Source: Candidatus Taylorbacteria bacterium RIFCSPHIGHO2_02_FULL_46_13 (GTDB taxonomy: Bacteria > Patescibacteriota > Minisyncoccia > Phycocordibacterales > DSPV01). From it: a stretch of 5,806 bases of DNA. The translations under genes and the position numbers were made by a program. Numbering within the stretch: the first letter of the stretch is position 1; each line of letters starts with the position of its first letter. The notes under the pieces are model-generated. The model was not told the DNA's origin, made no database searches, and saw only the letters and a program-made list of their open reading frames with translations. This document shows positions 1-5,211 of the stretch, one piece after another. Location of the stretch: positions 9,832 to 15,637 of the forward strand of contig MHRQ01000001.1 in the NCBI GenBank assembly GCA_001821015.1, read 5' to 3'.

Positions 1-844
1 CTCGCCACCGTGGACGAGGAAGGAGTTACCTTTCGCTCGCATCTTAATGGTAGCTCTCATCGTTTTACTCCCGAAAGTGCCATTGATCTGCAACATAAAA
101 TCGGTGCTGATATTATCTTTGCATTTGACGAATGCCCGTCTCCGGAGGCGACGCATGAGTATCAACGACAAGCTATGGAGAGAACGCATCGTTGGGCTAT
201 GCGATGTTTGCAACATCACAAGGGTATAGGGGACATCGTACAGGGTAGAGAAAAAGATGCTTCTTCCCTTAACCCTACACCCTGCTTTATTTGGAATTGT
301 GCAAGGTGGCCGTTTCAAGGATTTGCGAGAAGAAAGCACAAAAGCCATCAGTGCGATGGGGTTTGATGGGTTTGGCATCGGAGGGACATTTCTCAAAGAG
401 GACATGGGAAATGCAGTTCGTTGGGTTAATGAAATCTTGCCACCGGAGAAACCCAGACATCTTTTGGGAATCGGAGAGCCGACAGATATTTTGACCGCGA
501 TTGAAAATGGGTGTGATACGTTTGATTGTGTCGCCCCGACACGTATGGCACGCAATAGTGCACTCTACAGTAAAAATGGTCGTCTAAATATCACCAACAG
601 CAAACATTCATCGGAATATATTCCTATTGAGGAGGGCTGTGATTGTTATACCTGCCAGACGTTTACCCGTGCGTACCTCCATCATCTTTTTGATGCAAAA
701 GAAATGCTTGCCGCTACGCTAGCCTCAATTCACAATTTGCGATTTGTCGTACGTCTCGTAGACAATGCTCGGCAGGCGATTCTAGACAAGCAATTTCTTG
801 AGTATAAAGAACAATTTCTCAAAGAGTACACGGTAGGTGGTTAA
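1..844 (+). CDS. tgt: Queuine/7-aminomethyl-7-deazaguanine tRNA-ribosyltransferase, 5'-truncated by the window and frameshifted
   Basis: Exchanges guanine 34 of GUN-anticodon tRNAs for a queuosine precursor (tRNA-guanine transglycosylase). The first part reads in frame 1 from base 1: GVTFRSHLNGSSHRFTPE, then FDECP with the substrate-binding Asp at 127-129, ending near RCLQHHKG. The rest reads in frame 2 from about 284: ALFGIVQGG, FGIGGTF, GIGEPTDIL, then FDCVAPTR with the nucleophile Asp at 524-526. The zinc site is CDCYTC (Cys at 638, 644, 653) with the His of SIHNLRF at 731-733. The N-terminal region carrying the other catalytic Asp lies outside the window. Frame 1 alone would run on to a stop at 364-366 in unrelated residues; frame 2 alone has a stop at 227-229 and a first ATG at 257. 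One extra or two missing bases between 230 and 283 must therefore separate the halves. All visible catalytic and zinc residues are intact, so I favour a sequence error or a very recent mutation over old decay. Family assignment is secure. Confidence 0.93.
230..283 (+). other. Frameshift interval within tgt
   Basis: Frame 2 becomes open only after the TAG at 227-229, and the conserved ALFGIVQGG begins at 284 in frame 2, so the change from frame 1 must fall in this interval. It contains an A5 run (251-255) and a CCC (280-282). Dropping T283 would give NPTP followed directly by ALFGIVQGG, and dropping one A of the run would give a different linker of equal length. The linker between these conserved blocks varies in the family, so protein similarity cannot choose the site. 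Confidence 0.8.
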
Positions 845-854
845 TTTTTGCCGT

Positions 855-865
855 TGTGGTATGCT
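855..865 (+). promoter_or_regulatory. Possible extended -10 promoter for purS
   Basis: TGTGGTATGCT provides a TGn-extended -10 (TATGCT, 860-865). It lies just after the tgt stop and 32 bases before the purS start. The -35 region around 838-843 (TGGTTA) is poor, so the call rests on the extended -10. A similar TGTGGTAT string occurs upstream of uvrB at 1642-1649. The gene might instead be transcribed by read-through from tgt. Confidence 0.3.
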
Positions 866-897
866 CGCGGACAGAACACTCAAGAGAAAGGAACCAC

Positions 898-1146
898 ATG
901 GGGCTCAAATTTTATGTAACACCTCAAAAACAGGTGGTACATCCAGCAAGCGAGGTGGTGAAGCGGGCACTTCACCAAATGGGCCACAGCGAGGTACAGG
1001 TGCTCACCTTAGGCAAATATTTTGAGGTGGAGATTGCAGAGGGTGCTTTGCCCCACACAGATCAAGCCAAGCTAAAGGAGTTTGCCCTTAAAGCTGGACT
1101 CTACAATCCTGTTATTGAAGATTGTCGTGCTGAGGTGGAAAGTTAG
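898..1146 (+). CDS. purS: Phosphoribosylformylglycinamidine synthase subunit PurS
   Basis: Small non-catalytic subunit of the three-part PurS-PurQ-PurL enzyme, which turns FGAR into FGAM in de novo purine synthesis; PurS bridges the glutaminase PurQ and the synthase PurL. The 82-residue product has the usual PurS length and pattern: a first strand MGLKFYVTPQKQVVHP, a helix SEVVKRALHQMGHSEV, the strand VLTLGKYFEVEIAEG, and the diagnostic ending NPVIEDCRAEVES. The start is ATG 898, which has AAGGA at 888-892 five bases upstream and begins exactly at the domain edge. An earlier in-frame GTG at 856 would only add 14 unrelated residues. It lies 53 bases after tgt and is closed by its own terminator, so it is the last gene of its transcript. 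No purQ or purL is present in the window, although they normally adjoin purS. Family assignment is confident; the role in this organism depends on partners elsewhere. Confidence 0.9.
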   Translation: MGLKFYVTPQKQVVHPASEVVKRALHQMGHSEVQVLTLGKYFEVEIAEGALPHTDQAKLKEFALKAGLYNPVIEDCRAEVES

Positions 1147-1159
1147 TTTCTGCCAAATG

Positions 1160-1193
1160 AAACCCTAAGTGATGAGAATCACTTGGGTTTTTT
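1160..1193 (+). terminator. Intrinsic terminator of purS
   Basis: The stem pairs AAACCC (1160-1165) with GGGTTT (1185-1190) and AAGTGAT (1167-1173) with ATCACTT (1178-1184). T1166 is bulged and the loop is GAGA. A run of six T (1188-1193) follows, partly shared with the stem. It begins 14 bases after the purS stop. Confidence 0.88.
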
Positions 1194-1198
1194 ATTAT

Positions 1199-1229
1199 AA
1201 AAAAGCGTCTGACATTTGTCAGACGCTTT
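1199..1229 (-). terminator. Intrinsic terminator of the minus-strand zinc-ribbon gene
   Basis: A perfect 12-base inverted repeat, AAAGCGTCTGAC (1202-1213) with GTCAGACGCTTT (1218-1229), has a four-base ATTT loop. Read on the minus strand, the stem ends in a T6 tract (complement of 1199-1204) and continues AT-rich. It starts 14 bases beyond the stop of the 1244-1603 gene. On the plus strand no T-tract follows, so it mainly serves the minus strand. Confidence 0.85.
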
Positions 1230-1243
1230 GACTTCCGTGGCGT

Positions 1244-1603
1244 TCAAGAAGCACCGAGTCTTTCTCCGCAGTTAAGACATTTGAAACAGGCACCTAGGTG
1301 TTTCGTGACGTGTCCGCAATTCGGGCAAGTTGGATTTTCAAAGCCACTGTCGGGCAGTAACCCACCTTCAATTTCTTTCGGTGGCGTCTGTGCAAGCTGA
1401 ATTGATTTGCCTTGTATACCAGCTATGATTTCAATGTTTGATTGAACTTCAACGTCATCAAGTTGAGTCATCCGCGCTAACACCAACTTCTTGGCATTCT
1501 CCAGCTCTGTAAAAGCGAGGTTAGGACGTCGTGTCCAGTCAGTTACCCCACCTGTTCTCTTTGCTTTTTCAACAAGATCGTCAACCAGTTGTTCATTTGT
1601 CAT
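1244..1603 (-). CDS. Hypothetical 119-residue protein with a C-terminal zinc ribbon
   Basis: I do not recognise the family. The start is well supported: AAGGAG (complement of 1613-1618) lies nine bases before the ATG at 1603-1601, and a minus-strand terminator follows the stop. Residues 1-50 are charged and probably helical (EQLVDDLVEKAKR, then LENAKKLVLARMTQLDD). Residues 51-90 are less structured and rich in Gln, Pro and Gly. The end is a zinc ribbon, CPNCG at 93-97 and CFKCLNCG at 106-113; the likely ligands are Cys93, Cys96, Cys109 and Cys112, with Cys106 as a fifth cysteine. The spacing and the GACFKCLNCG string resemble the C-terminal cysteine-rich tail of adenosylcobalamin-dependent ribonucleotide reductases, but nothing of the catalytic domain is present. 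No signal peptide or membrane segment is visible. It is divergent from uvrB, separated by 60 bases. That it is a real gene is likely; its function is unknown. Confidence 0.8.
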   Translation of the reverse strand: MTNEQLVDDLVEKAKRTGGVTDWTRRPNLAFTELENAKKLVLARMTQLDDVEVQSNIEIIAGIQGKSIQLAQTPPKEIEGGLLPDSGFENPTCPNCGHVTKHLGACFKCLNCGERLGAS

Positions 1604-1630
1604 ACTTTGCTTCTCCTTCTAGCTGGCAGG

Positions 1631-1658
1631 TTAACAGTTTTTGTGGTATTTGTATAGG
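1631..1658 (+). promoter_or_regulatory. Probable uvrB promoter giving a leaderless or near-leaderless mRNA
   Basis: TTAACA (1631-1636) and TATAGG (1653-1658) are 16 bases apart. The expected transcription start is about 1664-1666, on the GTG codon itself. An alternative -10, TATTTG at 1647-1652 preceded by TGTGG, would give a leader of only about five bases. No convincing ribosome-binding site precedes the GTG (only AGG at 1656-1658), which fits leaderless translation. Confidence 0.45.
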
Positions 1659-1670
1659 TTCTCGTGTCAA
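1643..1670 (-). promoter_or_regulatory. Possible promoter of the zinc-ribbon gene
   Basis: On the minus strand a perfect TTGACA (complement of 1665-1670) is followed after 16 bases by a weak -10, TACCAC (complement of 1643-1648). Transcription would start near 1636, leaving a leader of about 33 bases that contains the strong AAGGAG site. The -35 overlaps the uvrB start codon, so the two divergent promoters would interfere. The poor -10 keeps this tentative. Confidence 0.3.
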
Positions 1671-3817
1671 AAAAATTATTTCAGTTAAAGAGTGAATTCA
1701 AGCCGGCGGGTGACCAACCGAAGGCTATTTCGGCTTTGCAAAAAGGTCTTAAGGACGGCATGCGCTATCAAACGCTTTTAGGTGTGACGGGGTCTGGTAA
1801 AACGTTTACGGTTGCGAATGTAATAGCTGGGCAGGATAAGCCAGTGCTCGTAATCGCACATAATAAAACACTCGCGGCACAGCTGGTGCAGGAGTACCGA
1901 GAATTCTTTCCAGAAAATTCTGTGCATTATTTTGTTTCCTACTACGACTACTACCAGCCCGAGGCCTATATGCCCATAACTGATACCTATATTGAAAAAG
2001 AGGCAATGATTAATGATGAAATTGACCGCCTTCGCCATGCAACCACACAAGCACTTCTGACACGCCGTGATGTTATTGTCGTGGCGACCGTTTCCTGTAT
2101 TTACAGTCTTGGAAGCCCACAAGAGTACGAAGAGGTTCATATACGATTGGAGAAGGGGAAGAAAATAACTCGCGGAGAGTTGGTACGTTTGCTTGTGGGT
2201 ATTTATTACGAACGTACCAATGCTGATCTTGAGCCGGGACTTTTCCGCGCAGTTGGCAATGCGCTGGAAATTATGCCAGTCAACGAGCGCTTGCTTATCC
2301 GTATGGAATTTGAAGGAGACAACATAGGTTCTATTGATTTGTACGACCCTGTCAGTCGTGTGCACATTAAATCAGTAGATGATGTTTTCTTATTTCCCGC
2401 TAAGCACTTTGTGGCGGGGGAGAGTCAGCAGAAAGCGGCACTCAAAAGCATCAAAGCAGAGCTTTTCTTACAACTAAAAAAATTAGACAAGGAGGGGAAG
2501 ATTTTGGAAGCAGAGCGGCTAAAGCGCCGCACGAGCTATGACCTTGCTATGATACGCGAGATCGGATACTGCAATGGGATAGAGAATTATTCGCGTCATT
2601 TCTCCGGAAAAAACGTTGGTGATCCACCCGACAGTCTGCTTTCATACTTCCCGCACCTCTCTGATGGCTCGCCGGACTTTCTCACGGTCATTGATGAATC
2701 CCATGTGACGACCTCGCAGATTGGTGGTATGTACGCAGGTGATGCGTCACGGAAAAAAACTCTTGTTGAGCATGGGTTTCGACTTCCAAGTGCGTTTGAT
2801 AACAGACCTCTAAAATTTGAAGAATTTACCGAGCGTATAGGAAAAGTCATGTTTACTTCTGCTACTCCTGCCTCATATGAGCGGGAAGTAAGTGGACAAA
2901 TTGTAGAACAAGTCATACGACCAACCGGTCTCATTGATCCGCATATAACCATCAAGCCCGTCTCGCCCGCCACAATTTCTCATCGTGATGAAAATAACAA
3001 GAAGAAAAGAGCAGACAATAAAGAAATTGAGGCGGGTAAACCAAAAGGTGCTTATCCAGGCCAGATTAAGGATTTCATGGAAGAAGCGTCAAAGACGATT
3101 AAGTTAGGGGAGCGTGTGATTGCAACAACGCTCACCAAGAAAATGGCGGAGGATTTGAGCGTGTACCTGAAAGAAGCAGGTTATAAAGCAGAATATTTAC
3201 ACAGTGAGATAAAGACGATAGAACGAATTAAGATTCTTACCGATTTTCGCAAGGGTACGTTTGATTGTTTGGTTGGTGTTAACCTTTTAAGAGAAGGGTT
3301 GGATTTACCCGAGCTTTCGCTTATCGGCATTTTGGATGCTGACAAGGAGGGATTTCTGCGTAGCGAGACATCGCTGATTCAGACTATGGGCCGCGCGGCG
3401 CGCAACGTAAATGGGCGTGTGATTATCTATGCTGATCATATAACCGGTTCGGTAGAGCGCGCGGTCGCTGAAACTGAACGTCGTAGAAATATCCAACTTG
3501 CCTACAATAAGGAACATGGAATTACTCCCGTCACTATCTCCAAGCGCATCAAAGATATCACCGAAGGGATGGAATCGGAGCACGCAAAAGCAGTTAATGT
3601 TTTACTTGATGTAGACCGTAAGCTTTATGAAGCGAACCCAAAGAAACTTATGAAGGAAAAAGAACGGCAGATGAACGAGGCCGTGAAGACTTTAGACTTT
3701 GAAACTGCGGCTATTTTGCGTGATGAAATTAAGATTCTCCAGAGAAAGACGGACGTGAAAGAGTCTAAAGATGGCTCCAGTAAAAGAGATTCTAGGGGGC
3801 GACAAAAAAGAGCTTGA
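1664..3817 (+). CDS. uvrB: Excinuclease ABC subunit UvrB
   Basis: Damage-verifying helicase-like subunit of nucleotide excision repair: it is loaded on DNA by UvrA, checks the lesion with its beta-hairpin, then recruits UvrC. The 717 residues start at GTG 1664 with the usual N-terminus (FKPAGDQPKAI). Visible elements in order: Walker A GVTGSGKT (40-47); the beta-hairpin tyrosines in SYYDYYQPEAY (Tyr93, 94, 96, 97); Walker B DESH (344-347); RLPSAFDNRPL; the TSATPASYE motif; TTLTKKMAEDL; NLLREGLDLPE; DADKEGFLRS; motif VI QTMGRAARN (573-581); and a C-terminal UVR domain at about 660-692 (DFETAAILRDEI) that contacts UvrC. It is longer than the usual 660-680 residues because of a charged insert at about 434-465 and a basic tail (693-717). 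No LexA-like operator was recognised upstream. uvrA and uvrC are not in the window, and no terminator follows directly. Confidence 0.98.
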   Translation: MSKKLFQLKSEFKPAGDQPKAISALQKGLKDGMRYQTLLGVTGSGKTFTVANVIAGQDKPVLVIAHNKTLAAQLVQEYREFFPENSVHYFVSYYDYYQPEAYMPITDTYIEKEAMINDEIDRLRHATTQALLTRRDVIVVATVSCIYSLGSPQEYEEVHIRLEKGKKITRGELVRLLVGIYYERTNADLEPGLFRAVGNALEIMPVNERLLIRMEFEGDNIGSIDLYDPVSRVHIKSVDDVFLFPAKHFVAGESQQKAALKSIKAELFLQLKKLDKEGKILEAERLKRRTSYDLAMIREIGYCNGIENYSRHFSGKNVGDPPDSLLSYFPHLSDGSPDFLTVIDESHVTTSQIGGMYAGDASRKKTLVEHGFRLPSAFDNRPLKFEEFTERIGKVMFTSATPASYEREVSGQIVEQVIRPTGLIDPHITIKPVSPATISHRDENNKKKRADNKEIEAGKPKGAYPGQIKDFMEEASKTIKLGERVIATTLTKKMAEDLSVYLKEAGYKAEYLHSEIKTIERIKILTDFRKGTFDCLVGVNLLREGLDLPELSLIGILDADKEGFLRSETSLIQTMGRAARNVNGRVIIYADHITGSVERAVAETERRRNIQLAYNKEHGITPVTISKRIKDITEGMESEHAKAVNVLLDVDRKLYEANPKKLMKEKERQMNEAVKTLDFETAAILRDEIKILQRKTDVKESKDGSSKRDSRGRQKRA

Positions 3818-3842
3818 TTTTTATATCGTATTTCGTAATAAT
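3814..3842 (+). promoter_or_regulatory. Promoter of the uvrB-kinase intergenic RNA
   Basis: TTGATT (3814-3819) and AATAAT (3837-3842) are separated by exactly 17 bases, four and five matches to the sigma-70 consensus. The -35 overlaps the uvrB stop codon (3815-3817). The expected start is near 3849, four bases before the first stem of the structured region, which argues that promoter and RNA belong together. Confidence 0.6.
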
Positions 3843-3921
3843 AAATATTGAACACAGAGGTGCTACGGCTCGCAATACCTCTGTGGGGGCAAGAGAGCCC
3901 TTTGGGCCCGAAGATGCATTC

Positions 3922-3960
3922 GCGTTCTGCGATAGCAATGCCACTGGTGTGCGTTCTGCG
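3922..3960 (+). repeat. Ten-base direct repeat GCGTTCTGCG, two copies
   Basis: GCGTTCTGCG occurs at 3922-3931 and 3951-3960, with starts 29 bases apart. The first copy forms most of the apical part of stem 3 and the second the apical part of the terminator hairpin. Both copies therefore present a UUCU-containing loop. Confidence 0.8.
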
Positions 3961-3977
3961 CCCGCCAGTGGTTTTTT
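3941..3977 (+). terminator. Strong intrinsic terminator of the intergenic RNA
   Basis: CCACTGG (3941-3947) pairs with CCAGTGG (3965-3971). The stem continues inward through T3948-G3964, G3949-C3963, one T-C mismatch, GCG with CGC, and a closing T-G pair around the loop TCT. Six T follow (3972-3977), then CTTT. It lies 124-160 bases after the uvrB stop and could also end uvrB read-through. Confidence 0.85.
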
Positions 3978-3993
3978 CTTTCCACTTTTCATA

Positions 3994-4022
3994 TTACGCA
4001 CTCACTCTTTCTACGTTATACT
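3994..4022 (+). promoter_or_regulatory. Possible promoter of the histidine kinase gene
   Basis: A good -10, TATACT (4017-4022), lies 17 bases after a poor -35, TTACGC (3994-3999). The start would be near 4029, leaving only about eight bases before ATG 4037. No ribosome-binding site is seen, so the mRNA would be close to leaderless, as for uvrB. Confidence 0.4.
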
Positions 4023-4026
4023 TAAA

Positions 4027-4042
4027 CCACATTCATATGTGG
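4027..4042 (+). repeat. Perfect 6-4-6 inverted repeat enclosing the kinase start codon
   Basis: CCACAT (4027-4032), spacer TCAT, then ATGTGG (4037-4042). The ATG of the kinase is the first three bases of the right arm. AAA (4024-4026) and TTT (4045-4047) could extend pairing past a two-base bulge. It could be a DNA operator at the transcription start or an RNA hairpin hiding the start codon. Confidence 0.55.
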
Positions 4043-5143
4043 AGTTTATTTTCATCTGGGAATCTGCGGGCTGAGAAAGCAAAACTGGACATTATTGCAG
4101 AGAATATGCACGAGGGGGCGATTCTTCTTGATGACGCCTATCGCGTATTATTTGTGAATCCCGCGGCACGGACGATGCTCTCTGTCCCAAGAAATATCAC
4201 TGACAGTACAAAGATTCTCTCCGCGTTCCGTAATAAATTTCAGGGCATTGATATTACCACGTGCGTATCGGCCGCTATGCCGGGGGAACCATTTCATGTC
4301 CCGGGGATTGAGGTTGATTCTGAAATTTATCAGATATTCTTCACGCGGCTTTCAGAAGTTGATCAGCAACGTTATAAAGCTCACGCGCTTGTCTGGATAG
4401 AAGATATCACGGAGGCAAAAATGCTTGAGCGCCGGAAAAGTGAATTTGTCACGGTTGTGGCGCACCAACTTCGCACACCGTTGTCGGGCTTAAAGTGGAC
4501 CCTGCATATGTTAAGTAGCGGCGATTTAGGAAAATTGTCAGACGCCCAAAAGACTTTTCTTCTGAAGAGTTATGAGAATAATGAACGGATGATCGCGCTT
4601 GTTAACGATATGCTTGCCGCCGACCGTATTGAGTCAGGGAGGATGAAATACACGCTCCTTAGAATCAACCTTCGTGATCTCATGGAAAATGTGCTCTTTG
4701 AGATTTTCCCGGAAGCTCAAAAGCGCGGAATAAAGATTGATTTTGTCTGTCCTTCTGAAAGCAAATTTACCGTGCTTGTAGATTCTGTTAAGTTACGCGC
4801 GGTGCTACAGAATTTGCTGGAAAATGCAATAAAATATACAATGAAAGGAGGTACGGTAACCATTACTCTTGAGCAGGCAGGGAGCGACGTAAAGGTCGCG
4901 ATACGGGATACGGGTATAGGGATTCCGGAAGCCAACCAGAGCCAAATATTCAGTCGTTTTTTCCGGGCCAGTAACGCGGTTATTATGGAGCCGAGCGGGA
5001 CAGGGTTGGGGCTGTATATGGTGAAGAAAATTGTTGAACAACATAAGGGGAACGTGTGGTTTACGAGTGAAGAAGGACATGGATCTACTTTTTTTATAAC
5101 GATTCCTGTGGTTTCCGAAAGCGATATCTATAAACAAATTTAA
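4037..5143 (+). CDS. Cytoplasmic PAS-domain sensor histidine kinase
   Basis: Sensor of a two-component system that autophosphorylates a histidine and passes the phosphate to a receiver Asp, probably that of the regulator downstream. The 368 residues have no membrane segment or signal peptide, so it acts in the cytoplasm. Order: a short N-terminal helix (about 10-24), a PAS domain (about 17-125, starting DIIAENMHEGAILLDD), then HisKA with VAHQLRTPLS (phosphoacceptor His143), and the HATPase_c domain with N-box NLLENAIKYT (Asn263), G1 DTGIGIP (Asp291), F-box IFSRFFRAS and G2 GTGLGL (321-326). Residue 144, after the His, is Gln where Glu or Asp is usual in this family. I chose ATG 4037. The frame is open upstream to a TTG at 3848, but that stretch runs through the small RNA and terminator and encodes nothing recognisable. 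No ribosome-binding site precedes the ATG. The signal sensed is unknown. Confidence 0.93.
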   Translation: MWSLFSSGNLRAEKAKLDIIAENMHEGAILLDDAYRVLFVNPAARTMLSVPRNITDSTKILSAFRNKFQGIDITTCVSAAMPGEPFHVPGIEVDSEIYQIFFTRLSEVDQQRYKAHALVWIEDITEAKMLERRKSEFVTVVAHQLRTPLSGLKWTLHMLSSGDLGKLSDAQKTFLLKSYENNERMIALVNDMLAADRIESGRMKYTLLRINLRDLMENVLFEIFPEAQKRGIKIDFVCPSESKFTVLVDSVKLRAVLQNLLENAIKYTMKGGTVTITLEQAGSDVKVAIRDTGIGIPEANQSQIFSRFFRASNAVIMEPSGTGLGLYMVKKIVEQHKGNVWFTSEEGHGSTFFITIPVVSESDIYKQI

Positions 5144-5154
5144 TGAGTATGACT

Positions 5155-5188
5155 CCCCATAGAAATTACTCGCCACAGGCGAGTGGGG
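5155..5188 (+). other. Two-tier hairpin between kinase and regulator genes
   Basis: ACTCGCC (5168-5174) pairs perfectly with GGCGAGT (5178-5184) around the triloop ACA. Outside it, CCCC (5155-5158) can pair with GGGG (5185-5188) across a nine-base one-sided bulge. No T-tract follows on either strand, so it is not an ordinary intrinsic terminator. It may stabilise or process the kinase-regulator transcript, or be a dispersed palindromic element. Confidence 0.5.
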
Positions 5189-5211
5189 TAAGGAAATAGT
5201 AAGTGAGTAAT

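Larger units (their letters stand above)
3849..3977 (+). ncRNA. Candidate structured small RNA (about 129 nt) of unknown family
   Basis: The region has a promoter at the front, a terminator at the end and almost continuous stems between. Stem 1 is a perfect nine-pair helix, CACAGAGGT (3853-3861) with ACCTCTGTG (3877-3885), around a 15-base loop. GGCTC in that loop (3867-3871) can pair with GAGCC (3895-3899), forming an H-type pseudoknot. GCCC (3897-3900) can instead pair with GGGC at 3887-3890 or with GGGC at 3904-3907. Stem 3 pairs GCATT (3916-3920) with AATGC (3937-3941) and CGC (3921-3923) with GCG (3929-3931). The last hairpin is the terminator. I see no plausible small protein here. It does not resemble, as far as I can judge by eye, tmRNA, 6S, SRP, RNase P RNA or the common riboswitch cores. 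It may be a free sRNA or, since the kinase start is 60 bases beyond the T-tract, a terminator-type leader of the kinase gene. Confidence 0.6.

Noticed and set aside
848..865. TTGCCG (848-853) with TATGCT (860-865) as a full promoter
   Set aside because: The spacer is only six bases, far short of 16-18; only the extended -10 is kept as a weak candidate.
856..897. Longer purS starting at GTG 856
   Set aside because: The 14 extra residues match nothing in PurS, and ATG 898 has an AAGGA site at the right distance and the exact family N-terminus.
1623..1637. CTG...CAG near uvrB as a possible LexA operator
   Set aside because: The spacing is nine bases rather than ten, the interior is not palindromic, and no Gram-positive-type GAAC-N4-GTTC box is present.
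1778..2365. 195-codon open frame on the minus strand inside uvrB
   Set aside because: It lies opposite strongly conserved UvrB motifs and its translation is low-complexity in places with no recognisable domain; it is an antisense shadow.
3848..4036. Upstream extension of the kinase frame from TTG 3848, adding 63 residues with a hydrophobic stretch
   Set aside because: It would be translated through the small RNA stems and the terminator, encodes no recognisable domain or convincing membrane helix, and has no ribosome-binding site. The coding signal begins at 4037.
5155..5188. Hairpin after the kinase as an intrinsic terminator
   Set aside because: No T-tract follows on the plus strand or on the minus strand, so it does not meet the definition despite the strong stem.
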